Source: Paracoccaceae bacterium (lineage in GTDB: Bacteria; Pseudomonadota; Alphaproteobacteria; Rhodobacterales; Rhodobacteraceae). From it: 64,000 bases of DNA. Numbering within the stretch: position 1 is the first letter of the stretch; every line of letters begins with the position of its first letter. The DNA lies in the NCBI GenBank assembly GCA_021741245.1, contig JAIOYF010000004.1, positions 248,001 to 312,000 of the forward strand, written 5' to 3'. Below are positions 1 to 8,962 of the stretch, piece after piece. The notes under the pieces were generated by a model. It did no database searches. It saw only the letters and a program-made list of their open reading frames with translations, and was not told the origin of the DNA. Both the position numbers and the translations under genes were made by a program.

Positions 1-635
1 GTGGAGGTATCGCGATACACCGTTTGCCAGACCTCACGCACCCTTTCATCTGACGCCCAAGGGCTGCGGGACGGGCTTGCGATCACGTCTTCGGGAACCG
101 GCAGCCCCTTGCGCAATAAATGGCCCAAGGCCGCTTGATACAGGCTGGGGCGGGCCAGTTCGGCCTCCAGTTTCTCCAAGATATCAGGGCGATGCGCGTG
201 CGGCTTCACCATTGCCAGATTGCGGTTGCCCACCGAGAATTCGATCATCCGGTATTGCCAGGACTGAAACCCCGACGATTCGCCAAGACCTTCGCGAAAG
301 GTGGTGTAATCGGCGGGGGTCATGGTGCGCAAAACGTCCCATGCCGTATTCAACTGCTCAAAGATTCGCGAGATTCGGGCCAGCATCTTGAAGGCTTCGC
401 GCACATGACCGGCCTCGATCGCCGTCCGGGCGGCGTCAAGCTCGTGCAGCGCCAACTTCATCCATAATTCGCTGGTCTGATGCTGGATGATGAACAGCAT
501 CTCGTCATGCGCCTGCGTCAGGCAGTTTTGCGCGGTCAGGATGCGGTCAATTGACAGATAGTCGCCATAGGACATGCGGCCATCAAACTGCATCTGGGCG
601 CCATCTTCGGCGGGGTTGAACGGGCATTGCGACAT
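1..635 (-). CDS. kynA: Tryptophan 2,3-dioxygenase, N-terminal 211 residues (cut by window edge)
   Basis: This is a haem enzyme that opens the indole ring of L-tryptophan to N-formylkynurenine, the first step of the kynurenine pathway. Reading in from the ATG at 635, the frame stays open to the window edge. It shows the family's opening (LSYGDYL-like MSYGDYLSIDRILTAQ) and the haem-histidine motif FIIQHQTSELWMK, followed by the FREGLGESSGFQSWQYRMIE block that lines the substrate pocket. About 65 C-terminal residues are missing because the family is normally about 275 residues long. An AGGAGAA ribosome binding site sits just upstream of 635. It lies last in a minus-strand set with kynU and a GNAT gene. 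The assignment is near certain. Confidence 0.95.
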   Translation of the reverse strand, partial: MSQCPFNPAEDGAQMQFDGRMSYGDYLSIDRILTAQNCLTQAHDEMLFIIQHQTSELWMKLALHELDAARTAIEAGHVREAFKMLARISRIFEQLNTAWDVLRTMTPADYTTFREGLGESSGFQSWQYRMIEFSVGNRNLAMVKPHAHRPDILEKLEAELARPSLYQAALGHLLRKGLPVPEDVIASPSRSPWASDERVREVWQTVYRDTS

Positions 636-663
636 TGGTTTTCTCCTGTGAATGGGGGGGGGA

Positions 664-921
664 TCAGGCGAAAACGACAGAACTTTCAGATTGGCTGATG
701 GCGGCCCCCATCACACGCCACAACGCGGCCCAGCCTTGCGGGCGGCAGACGGGTGGCAGCCGCAGGGCAGGCTGGCCCAGTGGCGGCTGGGTGCGGGTCT
801 TGCGGAACCCATGGGGCGTCATTGCGATCCCTTGACCACCCTGATGCCCCGACGTCCTGCCCAGCAACAGGCCAAAGCAGTGCCGCAATCTGACAGGGTG
901 ATATTGGGTTTGGGTCATCAT
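664..921 (-). CDS. Possible small ORF between the GNAT gene and kynA
   Basis: This is an 85-codon frame starting MMTQTQYH. Its ATG overlaps the GNAT stop codon (ATGA), the same arrangement used by the real genes next to it, and it ends 28 bases before kynA. The translation is rich in Arg, Gly, Gln and Pro and I recognise no domain in it. It has no clear ribosome binding site of its own and could be an untranslated spacer that happens to be open because of high GC. I list it because the spacer of about 280 bases inside an otherwise compact operon is unexplained. Confidence 0.22.
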   Translation of the reverse strand: MMTQTQYHPVRLRHCFGLLLGRTSGHQGGQGIAMTPHGFRKTRTQPPLGQPALRLPPVCRPQGWAALWRVMGAAISQSESSVVFA

Positions 922-1436
922 GGGTGCGGGGGCGGCCCGTCGGCCCCGGTAGGGGCCCCGGCGGTCACGCCCGCAAGGTCCAGCGACATGGCAAAGCGGG
1001 TGAGTTTTTGATCGCCGATTTCGACCACCTCCGCCATGTCCACCTGCCAACCGCGCCTGCCAAAGAACCGACGGGCAAGGTGGCTTGCATGCACCGTCAA
1101 CCGGGACAGGCCCAAGCCACGGGCATGGGCGATCAGCCCCTCATAGAGGGCGGCTGAATGGCCCTTGCCCATCACCTCGGGCAGCACAAAAGCCATATCA
1201 AGATAGCCATCGGGACACAGCGACATAAAGCCCGTGATCACCCCGCCCTCCACCGACACATGGCACCATTGATCCAACAGCTTGTCCGGCGTGGTCAGAT
1301 CCACTTCGGGACTTGCGGCCCAAGCGGCACGTTGCGCAGGCGTATAGACGGCGGCGGCACCTTCGCGCACGGCGCGGTAGTAAACGGCCTTGCACGCCGC
1401 CCGGTCTTGGGGCTCGTAGGGCCGGGTCTGGATCAT
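918..1436 (-). CDS. GNAT-family N-acetyltransferase
   Basis: This 172-residue protein has the Gcn5-related acetyltransferase fold. It shows an N-terminal motif (IQTRPYEPQDRAACKAVYYRA) and the acetyl-CoA binding loop in FVLPEVMGKGHSAALYEGL, where the turn is GKGHSA. It also has a C-terminal beta-strand with the usual FFGRRGW signature. I start it at 1436 because that ATG overlaps the kynU stop (ATGA), although the frame is open further upstream. The acceptor cannot be read from sequence. Being translationally coupled between kynU and kynA, it may act on a kynurenine-pathway amine or may only be carried along. The family call is firm and the substrate is unknown. Confidence 0.85.
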   Translation of the reverse strand: MIQTRPYEPQDRAACKAVYYRAVREGAAAVYTPAQRAAWAASPEVDLTTPDKLLDQWCHVSVEGGVITGFMSLCPDGYLDMAFVLPEVMGKGHSAALYEGLIAHARGLGLSRLTVHASHLARRFFGRRGWQVDMAEVVEIGDQKLTRFAMSLDLAGVTAGAPTGADGPPPHP

Positions 1437-2629
1437 GTCACCCGCGCCCGCGCCATGAATTCGGGACGGTCCCATGCACCTGTCGCCATGATGTCCGCCA
1501 AGATCGCCACCGCCCCCGCTACATCGTCAAAGGTGGTGTAAAGCGGGGTAAAGCCAAAGCGCAAGATGTCAGGCGCGCGGAAATCACCGATCACCCCGCG
1601 CGAAATCAAGGCCTGCATGATGGCATAGCCTTGCGGATGGCGGAAACTGACCTGTGAGCCGCGCTTGTCCCCATCGCGGGGCGAGGCAAGGGCCAGATCG
1701 GGGCAGGCCGCTTCGACCCCGGCGATGAACGCCTCGCACAGCGCGATGGAGCGTGTGCGCACATCTGCCATATCGGCCATGTCCCAGACATCAAGGCTGG
1801 CCTCCAGTGCTGCCATTTGCAGAACCGGGGGTGTGCCCACCCGCATCCGCTCGATCCCCGCGCCGGGGCGATAGGCCAGATCAAAGGCAAAGGGCGATTC
1901 ATGGCCAAGCCAGCCAGACAGGGCAGGGCGCACCACATCGGCGTGGCGCGGGGCGACATAGATAAAGGCCGGGCCACCGGGGCCTGCGTTCAGGTATTTA
2001 TAGGTGCAGCCCACTGCAAAATCCGCGCCCGATCCGGCCAGATCAACGGGCAAGGCCCCCGCCGTATGGGCCAGATCCCACACCGTCAGCGCGCCTGCCG
2101 CATGGGCGCGGGCGGTCAAGCCCGCCATGTCATGTTTGCGGCCCGTGCGGTAATCGACCTCTGTCAGCATCAGCACGGCGACCGTCTCATCAATCGCGGC
2201 CTCCACCTCTTCAGGCGCAACCGTCTTGAGGATGTAATCGGGCCCAAGCGTCCGGCACAGGCCGTCGGCCATGTAAAGGTCCGAGGGGAAGTTGCCGGTG
2301 TCCGACAGAATCACCCGCCGCGTGGGCGTGAGTTCCAAGGCCGAGGCCAACGCCTGATAAACCTTGATCGACAGCGTATCGCCCAGAACCACGGTTCCCG
2401 CCTCGGCCCCGATCAGCCGCGCGATCCGGTCGCCAAGGCGCGCCGGTTGCTCCATCCATCCCGCTTTGTTCCAGCCCCGAATGATCAATTCACCCCATTC
2501 CTGACTGACCGTTCGCGCCACCCGTTCGGCCGCAGCGCGTGGCAGGGGGCCCAGCGAATTGCCATCCAGATAGATCACGCCTTCGGGCAGATGAAAGCAC
2601 GCACGGGTGGCGGTGAAATCGGTGGTCAT
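1433..2629 (-). CDS. kynU: Kynureninase
   Basis: This PLP enzyme cleaves L-kynurenine to anthranilate and alanine. The 398-residue length matches the family. The PLP lysine is about residue 211 in the motif VGCTYKYLNAGPGGPAF, and the pyridine-ring aspartate lies in VWDLAHTAG near residue 185. The N-terminal YLDGNSLGPLP motif is typical. I chose the ATG at 2629 (MTTDFTATRA), preceded by CGGAG, rather than an upstream in-frame ATG at 2686 that lacks family similarity. It is the first gene of the minus-strand kynU-GNAT-kynA group. The product anthranilate suggests catabolism or recycling. No formamidase gene (kynB) is in the window. Confidence 0.95.
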   Translation of the reverse strand: MTTDFTATRACFHLPEGVIYLDGNSLGPLPRAAAERVARTVSQEWGELIIRGWNKAGWMEQPARLGDRIARLIGAEAGTVVLGDTLSIKVYQALASALELTPTRRVILSDTGNFPSDLYMADGLCRTLGPDYILKTVAPEEVEAAIDETVAVLMLTEVDYRTGRKHDMAGLTARAHAAGALTVWDLAHTAGALPVDLAGSGADFAVGCTYKYLNAGPGGPAFIYVAPRHADVVRPALSGWLGHESPFAFDLAYRPGAGIERMRVGTPPVLQMAALEASLDVWDMADMADVRTRSIALCEAFIAGVEAACPDLALASPRDGDKRGSQVSFRHPQGYAIMQALISRGVIGDFRAPDILRFGFTPLYTTFDDVAGAVAILADIMATGAWDRPEFMARARVT

Positions 2630-2812
2630 GGGCGTCTCCGTTTTTGTCAAACTGCCTTGGATTTGCCGCGCAATCAAACAGATCATGCGATAAGTTTCAA
2701 ACTTAAAATTATTAAGCTCGATAAACCGCCGACCTCGGGTTGCGCCGCGTCGCGAATGAAATCAAACTGGTCGCAAATCTGGCCTTGGGCCGTTTTCGCA
2801 GGATTGCGCAAA

Positions 2813-3283
2813 ATGCAACGTTTCTTGGCCATCTTGGACCTTCCGCCGATCTGGTTGCTGACGGCCATCGCCACGGTCGTCGGTCTGGACCTCGCGATTG
2901 CGCTGTCGCTCTTTGGGTCGGGCGGCCAGCTTGTCGGGGGGCTGTGCATCGCCTTGGGGCTGGGCCTGATGGCGGCGGCGGTGGTCCAGATGATGCTGCA
3001 GCGCACCAGTTTCATTCCCCGCCGCAACCCGAATGCGCTGGTCACGGGCGGGGTCTTTGCCCTGTCGCGCAATCCGATCTATCTGGGGGATGCCTTGGTT
3101 CTGGCCGGTGTGATCTTGTGGCGCGATGTGCCCCATGCCGTGCCCATTTTGCCAGCCTTCATGATGCTTATTCAGCACCGCTTTATTCTGGACGAAGAGC
3201 GCCGTTTGCACAGTGCCTTTGGCGCAGACTTTGATGAATGGAAGGTGCGCAGCGGGCGATGGATAAGCTTGCCAAAAGGATAG
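2813..3283 (+). CDS. Small membrane protein of the isoprenylcysteine/phospholipid methyltransferase (ICMT/PEMT) type
   Basis: This protein of about 156 residues has several hydrophobic segments: ILDLPPIWLLTAIATVVGLD, a LVGGLCIALGLGLMAAAVVQMML helix and a C-terminal VPHAVPILPAFMMLI helix. It ends with the ICMT-like signature: RNPIYLGDALVLAG, then RFILDEERRLHSAFGADFDEWK. The conserved Arg-Asn-Pro and the Glu-Glu-Arg with trailing FG-(F/Y) pattern fit SAM-dependent membrane methyltransferases. The substrate is unknown. ATG 2813 has a weak GGA upstream; ATG 2756 is an in-frame alternative that would add 19 polar residues. It is monocistronic, divergent from kynU and followed by pntA on the same strand. 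Confidence 0.8.
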   Translation: MQRFLAILDLPPIWLLTAIATVVGLDLAIALSLFGSGGQLVGGLCIALGLGLMAAAVVQMMLQRTSFIPRRNPNALVTGGVFALSRNPIYLGDALVLAGVILWRDVPHAVPILPAFMMLIQHRFILDEERRLHSAFGADFDEWKVRSGRWISLPKG

Positions 3284-3405
3284 TTTTGCCTCAAGGCACC
3301 AGATATCTTTGAAATATTGTTGCGCAGTGATACATGAGCCGGGCATTCGTGCCGTCCGACGGCCCAAGACGGCGAAGAGACCACCTGAACAGCGGGGGAG
3401 AGACA

Positions 3406-4977
3406 GTGAAGATCGGGGCACCGAAAGAGATTTTTGAGGGCGAGAACAGGGTCGCAATGACACCTGATTCCGCGACCCAGCTGATCAAGCTGGGCCATAC
3501 TTGCGTGATCGAGTCTGGCGCTGGCGCCAAGGCCGGTTTTTCCGACGCGACCTATGAAAAGGCCGGGGTCGAGGTGGTGAAAACCGCCAAGGCCCTGTTT
3601 GACGCGGCAGATGTCGTCGTCAAGGTGCGCGGACCAGAGGCGACCGAGGCCAAGCTGTTGAAATCGGGCCAGACCCTGATTTCCTTCTTCTGGCCCGCCC
3701 AGAACGCGGAATTGCTGGACCAGATCGCCAAACAGGGCGCCACGGTCGTTGCCATGGATATGGTGCCGCGCATCAGCCGTGCGCAAAAGATGGACGCGCT
3801 GTCGTCCATGGCCAATATCGCGGGCTATCGCGCCGTGATGGAGGCAGGCAACAACTTTGGTCGCTTTTTCACCGGTCAGGTGACGGCGGCGGGCAAGGTT
3901 CCCCCGGCCAAGGTGCTGATCGTGGGCGCCGGTGTGGCCGGTCTGGCCGCCATTGGCACCGCGACCTCGCTTGGCGCGATTGTCTATGCCTTTGACGTGC
4001 GCCCCGAAGTCTCGGAACAGATCGAATCAATGGGCGCGAATTTCGTGTTCCTTGATTTTGAGGACAAGCAGGATGGTGCCGCGACGGGTGGCTATGCAGC
4101 CCCCTCCAGCCCGGAGTTCCGCGAAAAGCAACTGGCCAAGTTCCGCGAACTTGCGCCAGAGATGGATATCGTGATCACCACGGCCCTGATCCCGGGCCGC
4201 CCCGCGCCCAAGCTGTGGACCGAGGATATGGTCCATATGATGAAGCCGGGCTCGGTCATCGTGGACCTTGCGGCTGAACGTGGCGGCAACTGCGATCTGA
4301 CCGTGATGGACCAAAAGATCGTCAGCGAGAATGGCGTGACGGTGGTGGGCTATACCGACTTCCCAAGCCGGATGGCGGCACAGGCCAGCACGCTTTATTC
4401 GACCAATATCAGGCACATGCTGACCGATCTTACACCAAAGAAAGACGGTGTGATCGACCACAACATGGGCGATGACGTGATCCGTGGGGCCACGGTGACC
4501 CATGAAGGGGCGGTGACCTATCCACCGCCACCCCCCAAGATCGCGGCGATTGCCGCCGCCAAGCCCAAGGAAAAGGTCAAGGAGCTGACGCCAGAAGAGC
4601 GTCGCGCCAAGGAAACGGCCGAGTTCAAGCAGCAGACCCGCAATCAGGTTGGCCTTTTGGTCGGTGGCGGCGCGCTGATCTTGCTGGCTGGCCTGTTCGC
4701 GCCTGCCAGCTTCATGCAACACTTCATCGTCTTTGTGTTGGCCTGTTTCGTGGGCTTCCAGGTGATCTGGAACGTCTCACACTCGTTGCACACACCGCTG
4801 ATGGCGATCACCAACGCGATCTCATCCATCATCATTCTGGGGGCACTCATGCAGATCGGCTCGGGAAGCTTCCTCGTGATCTTGCTGGGGGCGGCGTCGG
4901 TTCTGATGGCGGGCATCAATATCTTTGGGGGCTTTATGGTCACCCGGCGCATGCTTGCCATGTTCCAGAAGTCGTAA
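3406..4977 (+). CDS. pntA: NAD(P) transhydrogenase subunit alpha
   Basis: This is the NAD(H)-binding subunit of the proton-translocating transhydrogenase, which uses proton-motive force to make NADPH from NADH. The product is about 523 residues. Domain I shows the Rossmann motif [13 protein letters not shown] near residue 174 and the RQD-loop region. A charged [19 protein letters not shown] linker leads to four C-terminal membrane helices (about 430-520), so this is the full-length E. coli-like alpha rather than the split PntAA/PntAB form. The start is GTG 3406, preceded by GGGGGAG; the longer ATG frame from 3334 has no family similarity. pntB follows after 13 bases. Confidence 0.95.
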   Translation: MKIGAPKEIFEGENRVAMTPDSATQLIKLGHTCVIESGAGAKAGFSDATYEKAGVEVVKTAKALFDAADVVVKVRGPEATEAKLLKSGQTLISFFWPAQNAELLDQIAKQGATVVAMDMVPRISRAQKMDALSSMANIAGYRAVMEAGNNFGRFFTGQVTAAGKVPPAKVLIVGAGVAGLAAIGTATSLGAIVYAFDVRPEVSEQIESMGANFVFLDFEDKQDGAATGGYAAPSSPEFREKQLAKFRELAPEMDIVITTALIPGRPAPKLWTEDMVHMMKPGSVIVDLAAERGGNCDLTVMDQKIVSENGVTVVGYTDFPSRMAAQASTLYSTNIRHMLTDLTPKKDGVIDHNMGDDVIRGATVTHEGAVTYPPPPPKIAAIAAAKPKEKVKELTPEERRAKETAEFKQQTRNQVGLLVGGGALILLAGLFAPASFMQHFIVFVLACFVGFQVIWNVSHSLHTPLMAITNAISSIIILGALMQIGSGSFLVILLGAASVLMAGINIFGGFMVTRRMLAMFQKS

Positions 4978-4990
4978 GGAGACAGGCGCA

Positions 4991-6436
4991 ATGGAATACG
5001 GATTTACCACGGCGGCCTATGTTGTTTCGGCTGTTCTGTTCATCTTGTCGCTGGGCGGCCTTTCGGGGCAGGAAAGCGCCAAGCGGGCGGTCTGGTACGG
5101 GATATTCGGCATGGGTCTGGCGGTTGCGGCCACCCTCATCGGTCCCGGATCGGGCAATTGGTTCGTGTCACTGGTGATGATCGCCATCGGCGGCGGCATC
5201 GGCTGGAACGTGGCGCAACGCGTGCAAATGACCGAAATGCCACAGCTTGTGGCGGCCATGCACAGCCTTGTTGGCCTTGCGGCCGTCTTCATCGGCTTTA
5301 ACGCCGAGATTGAAATGGTGCGTGTCGCTGCGATGCAGGCGGCAAGCGAACCCATGGGGCTTGAGGCGCTGACGGGCTTTGCCCTGAAGGTTGCCGAAAA
5401 AACCGCGACCGAGATCAATATCCTCAAGATCGAGGTTTTCCTTGGCGTCTTCATCGGCGCTGTCACCTTTACCGGCTCGGTCGTGGCCTATGGCAAGCTG
5501 GCCGGCAAGGTGGATGGCAAGGCCAAGAAACTGCCGGGCGGGCATCTGCTGAACGCGGCGGCGGCGATTGGCTCTGTCCTCTTGATGGTGATGTATTTTC
5601 AGGGTGCAGGAAGCTGGACGCTGATCGCCATGACGCTGCTGGCCTTCTTCATCGGCTATCACCTGATCATGGGGATCGGCGGCGCGGATATGCCGGTGGT
5701 CGTGTCGATGCTCAACAGCTATTCCGGCTGGGCGGCGGCGGCGATTGGTTTCTCGCTCTCCAATGACTTGCTGATCGTGGTCGGCGCGCTTGTCGGCTCC
5801 TCCGGGGCGATCTTGTCCTACATCATGTGCAAGGCGATGAACCGCAGCTTTATCAGCGTGATCCTTGGCGGCTTTGGCGGCACCACGGGCCCTGCGATGG
5901 AAGTGTCGGGCGAACAGATCGCCATTGATACCGAAGGTGTCGCGGCTGCCCTGAATGATGCCGACAGCATCATCATCATTCCGGGTTACGGCATGGCCGT
6001 GGCACAGGCCCAGCAGTCGGTTTCCGAACTGACCCGCAAGCTGCGCGCCAAGGGCAAGACCGTGCGCTTTGCCATCCATCCGGTGGCAGGCCGTCTTCCG
6101 GGCCACATGAACGTGCTGCTGGCCGAGGCAAAGGTGCCTTATGACATCGTTCTGGAAATGGACGAGATCAACGAGGATTTCCCGACAACCGACGTGGCCA
6201 TCGTCATCGGCTCCAACGACATCGTGAACCCGGCCGCACAAGAAGACCCCAACAGCCCCATCGCCGGCATGCCGGTTCTGGAATGCTGGAAGGCCAAGCA
6301 GGTGTTCGTGTCCAAGCGCGGGCAGGGCACCGGCTATTCGGGGATCGAGAACCCGCTGTTCTATAAGGAAAACACGCGGATGTTCTATGGCGATGCGAAA
6401 AAGTCGCTGGATGCCCTGTTGCCGATGATCGACTGA
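4991..6436 (+). CDS. pntB: NAD(P) transhydrogenase subunit beta
   Basis: This is the integral-membrane proton channel (domain II) plus the NADP(H)-binding domain III of transhydrogenase, 481 residues. The N-terminal two thirds consist of hydrophobic helices. Domain III starts near residue 300 and contains the NADP fingerprint [16 protein letters not shown] and the later [12 protein letters not shown] and [11 protein letters not shown] blocks. The ATG at 4991 has AAGGAGA upstream. It forms a two-gene operon with pntA and is closed by a strong hairpin at 6460. Confidence 0.96.
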   Translation: MEYGFTTAAYVVSAVLFILSLGGLSGQESAKRAVWYGIFGMGLAVAATLIGPGSGNWFVSLVMIAIGGGIGWNVAQRVQMTEMPQLVAAMHSLVGLAAVFIGFNAEIEMVRVAAMQAASEPMGLEALTGFALKVAEKTATEINILKIEVFLGVFIGAVTFTGSVVAYGKLAGKVDGKAKKLPGGHLLNAAAAIGSVLLMVMYFQGAGSWTLIAMTLLAFFIGYHLIMGIGGADMPVVVSMLNSYSGWAAAAIGFSLSNDLLIVVGALVGSSGAILSYIMCKAMNRSFISVILGGFGGTTGPAMEVSGEQIAIDTEGVAAALNDADSIIIIPGYGMAVAQAQQSVSELTRKLRAKGKTVRFAIHPVAGRLPGHMNVLLAEAKVPYDIVLEMDEINEDFPTTDVAIVIGSNDIVNPAAQEDPNSPIAGMPVLECWKAKQVFVSKRGQGTGYSGIENPLFYKENTRMFYGDAKKSLDALLPMID

Positions 6437-6459
6437 TCACGGCCCTACCGGTCAAAACC

Positions 6460-6491
6460 AAAACCCCCGCAAGGTGACTTGCGGGGGTTTT
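6460..6491. terminator. Bidirectional Rho-independent terminator between pntB and phnM
   Basis: This is a perfect 14-base-pair stem: AAAACCCCCGCAAG, loop GTGA, then CTTGCGGGGGTTTT. Because the arms end in A and T runs it can stop transcripts from pntB (+) and from phnM (-), whose ends face each other here. Confidence 0.92.
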
Positions 6492-6513
6492 CATTTGCCA
6501 AGACTTCAGACCC

Positions 6514-7656
6514 TCAGCCGATGCGGCGGCCCTGCACCCAAACGCCGCGCACCGCCCCCGCTTGGCCCACGCGCCCCACGCGGATCGCATCCGCCCGCGC
6601 CCCGATGGCCAAACGCCCCCGGTCGGCCAGTCCCGTCGCATCCGCAGGCGCTGCCGTGACCGTGGCAATCCCGCGCGCCATATCGCCCCACAAATCCCCC
6701 AACATCAGCGCCGAAGACAACAGCGACGACGGAACATAGTCGGACGAGACGATGTCCAGCAGATCCGCCTCTGCCAGATCCTTGGCTGCCACATTGCCCG
6801 AATGCGACCCGCCCCGGATCAGGTTTGGCGCGCCCATCATCACCTTGATCCCATGGGCGCGACAGGCGCGCGCTGCCTCCAGCGTGGTGGGGAATTCGGC
6901 GAAATGCACCCCATGGCGGCCCGAAACGGCAACCTGTGGTTCCGTCGTGTCATCATGGCTGGCCAGCACCGCGCCATAGCGCCGCGCCTCGGCCACAGCC
7001 GTCGCCTCATGCAGCGCGCCAAGCCGGGCCTGAAGCGCCTTTTGTCCGGCGATATGGTCCTGAAACTCTTCCTCCGACAGGCCCTGCTTGCCACAGACGT
7101 AATCGCGCAGCTTGCTCACATCGCGAAACTGCCGCTCACCGGGGGTGTGATCCATCAGGCTGACGATACCGATCCGGTCATCTGGACCGAACTTTGCCAT
7201 TTCTTCGATCAGCGTCTCGGAACAAACCTCGGCCCTCAGGTGCAGGAAATGGCTGATCCTGAGCGCCCCCTGGTCGCGCAGATCCAAAATCTCATTGGCC
7301 AAGGCCCGCGCATATTCGCCGTAATTGGTCTTGGTGTTCGACACGACTGACCCCACGCGCAGCGCATCAAACACCGTTGTAATCCCCACACTGGCCAATT
7401 CGGCATCATGGGCAATGATCGCCTGCTGATGCGGCCAGTTCACACGCGGGCGCGGCTCGATGTGCCGCTCCAGATTGTCGGTGTGCAACTCGATCAGACC
7501 GGGCATCACCAGATCGCCGCCGCAATCCATCGCCCCCGCAGGCACGTCCATGCCCGTGGCGATCTCGGCGATCCGTCCGTCTTCGATGCGAAGCTGGCCG
7601 CGAAGAACCTCGCCGGGCAAAATCAGCGTTGCATTGGCGAGAATGGTATCAGTCAT
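6514..7656 (-). CDS. phnM: Alpha-D-ribose 1-methylphosphonate 5-triphosphate diphosphatase (copy 1)
   Basis: PhnM removes pyrophosphate from ribose 1-alkylphosphonate 5-triphosphate, made by PhnGHI with PhnL, before PhnJ cleaves the C-P bond. The 380-residue amidohydrolase-fold protein carries ELHTDNLERHIEPRPRV (metal-binding HxD variant), SLMDHTPGERQF, LASHDDTTEPQV and MGAPNLIRGGSHSGN, all canonical PhnM blocks. I start at ATG 7656 (MTDTILANATL), preceded by AGGAC; a TTG two codons upstream is also in frame. It is divergent from the 2H-phosphoesterase across a short region holding a perfect inverted repeat, and apart from the main phnG-N operon. A second, more diverged phnM is at 14381. Confidence 0.94.
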   Translation of the reverse strand: MTDTILANATLILPGEVLRGQLRIEDGRIAEIATGMDVPAGAMDCGGDLVMPGLIELHTDNLERHIEPRPRVNWPHQQAIIAHDAELASVGITTVFDALRVGSVVSNTKTNYGEYARALANEILDLRDQGALRISHFLHLRAEVCSETLIEEMAKFGPDDRIGIVSLMDHTPGERQFRDVSKLRDYVCGKQGLSEEEFQDHIAGQKALQARLGALHEATAVAEARRYGAVLASHDDTTEPQVAVSGRHGVHFAEFPTTLEAARACRAHGIKVMMGAPNLIRGGSHSGNVAAKDLAEADLLDIVSSDYVPSSLLSSALMLGDLWGDMARGIATVTAAPADATGLADRGRLAIGARADAIRVGRVGQAGAVRGVWVQGRRIG

Positions 7657-7710
7657 GGTCAAACGTCCTGTCTTGCGGTCAGTGGGGAAAGGCGCTGCAA
7701 TGGCATGGCT

Positions 7711-7730
7711 CTGTCACACGGTTGTGACAG
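7711..7730. promoter_or_regulatory. Inverted repeat, likely operator between phnM and the 2H-phosphoesterase
   Basis: The sequence CTGTCACACGGTTGTGACAG has perfect 8-base arms (CTGTCACA/TGTGACAG) around CGGT. It lies 55 bases upstream of phnM and 22 bases upstream of the divergent 2H gene. Each arm resembles a Pho-box half-site (CTGTCAC), but they are inverted rather than direct, so a dimeric repressor site is as likely as PhoB binding. Confidence 0.55.
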
Positions 7731-7751
7731 GTGTGGGATAGGTCGCAGATT

Positions 7752-8441
7752 ATGCAACAGTTCAAACGATATGCCGTCTACTTTGCCCCGCGCCCCGGCC
7801 CCTTTGCCGATTGCGCAAACCATTGGCTGGGCTGGGATACGGCCTTGGGCCAGCCCTTGGCGCAGCCGCAACTGGCGGGCCTGCCCGCCCCCGTGGCCGC
7901 GCTTACCGCCGATCCGATGAAATACGGCTTTCACGGCACGATCCGGGCGCCGTTTCGTCCCGCCGAAGGGCTGGGCCAGCCGCAGATCGAGGCATCGGTC
8001 GCAGCCCTTGCCGCGCGGCTGCCCCCGGTGGTCTGCGACGGGCTGCATCTGGAAAACCTGCACGGGTTTCTGGCGCTGACGCCCTTGGGCGATGAAACTG
8101 CCTTGCTTGATCTGGCGGCACGGGTGGTCGAGGGCACCAATGACCTGCGCGCCGCCCTGACGCCCGAGGAAATCGCCAAACGCCGCCCGCAAAGCCTGAC
8201 GGCGCGGCAACGCAGCTTGCTCGATCACTGGGGCTATCCGCATGTGATGGAGGAATTCCGCTTTCACCTGACCCTGACCAGCCGCTTGGCCCCCGACTGG
8301 GCCGAGGTGACGCAAACCGTTCTGGCCGCGCATTTTGCCCCGGTGCTGCCACAGCCCTTTGTGATCGAGGATCTGTGCCTTTTTGGCGAGGATATGGCCG
8401 GTCGCTTTCACCTGCTGCATCGCTATCCCCTGTCCGGTTGA
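7752..8441 (+). CDS. 2H-phosphoesterase family protein of phosphonate clusters (DUF1045 type)
   Basis: This 229-residue protein has the two HxT signatures that define 2H phosphoesterases: H61-G-T63 in KYGFHGTIRAPF and H172-L-T174 in FRFHLTLTSRL. Such proteins usually hydrolyse cyclic nucleotide- or ribose-phosphates. Members of this subfamily are recurrently found in alphaproteobacterial phn clusters and their activity is not known to me. The product of PhnJ is a 5-phosphoribosyl 1,2-cyclic phosphate, normally opened by PhnP. No PhnP-like metallo-beta-lactamase gene is seen here, so a PhnP-replacing role is plausible but inferred. ATG 7752 is chosen over the ORF-opening ATG 7731. Its 3' end overlaps convergent phnN by 19 bases. 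Confidence 0.85.
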   Translation: MQQFKRYAVYFAPRPGPFADCANHWLGWDTALGQPLAQPQLAGLPAPVAALTADPMKYGFHGTIRAPFRPAEGLGQPQIEASVAALAARLPPVVCDGLHLENLHGFLALTPLGDETALLDLAARVVEGTNDLRAALTPEEIAKRRPQSLTARQRSLLDHWGYPHVMEEFRFHLTLTSRLAPDWAEVTQTVLAAHFAPVLPQPFVIEDLCLFGEDMAGRFHLLHRYPLSG

Positions 8442-8962
8442 AGCGCCGCGACCAGACGTGCCACGCCTTGTGCCTGCGGTCCATCATTGACCACAACGCG
8501 TGGCGTGATGCCGTGCGGCAGGGCAAAGGTGGCACGGGCAAGGCGCTGGCCAATATCGGCTTGCGTCTCGCGCCCCCGGGCGGCCAGCCGCGCGGCCAGC
8601 ACCGCATCGGGGGCGGTGACCAGGATCACCACCAGATCGGGAAACCGGGCCAGCGCCTCAGGCAGGGCCGCCCGCGATCCGTTGAACAGCACGGTGCCGG
8701 GGGCCCGGAGGGCCGCTGCGGGCAGGCCATAGCACAGGCCATGCGCCACCCAATCCAGCGCAAACTCCCCCGCCGCCTTGCGCTGCGCAAAGACCTCTGG
8801 CGTGACGCCGTCAAAATCCTCCCCCCCCGCATCCGACGGCCGGGTGATGACCCGGCGCACAAGGCGCAGGTCTGGCAGGGCCGCCATGGCCCCCGCAATC
8901 AGCGTATCCTTGCCCGCGCCCGAAGGGCCCACGATGGCAAAGAGGCGGGTTGCATCGCTCAT
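8423..8962 (-). CDS. phnN: Ribose 1,5-bisphosphate phosphokinase
   Basis: This 179-residue P-loop kinase phosphorylates ribose 1,5-bisphosphate to PRPP, feeding the ribose moiety of C-P lyase products back into metabolism. It resembles guanylate kinases, with Walker [11 protein letters not shown] at residues 11-20 and the [18 protein letters not shown] lid region. It is the last gene of phnGHIJKLN and its ATG overlaps the phnL stop (ATGA). It converges with the 2H-phosphoesterase gene with a 19-base tail overlap and no terminator between them. Confidence 0.93.
   Translation of the reverse strand: MSDATRLFAIVGPSGAGKDTLIAGAMAALPDLRLVRRVITRPSDAGGEDFDGVTPEVFAQRKAAGEFALDWVAHGLCYGLPAAALRAPGTVLFNGSRAALPEALARFPDLVVILVTAPDAVLAARLAARGRETQADIGQRLARATFALPHGITPRVVVNDGPQAQGVARLVAALQPDRG

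Noticed and set aside
1817-2812. Plus-strand open frame upstream of the membrane methyltransferase-like gene
   Set aside because: It is antisense to kynU. Only the part after 2813 looks like a protein, so the gene start was moved there.
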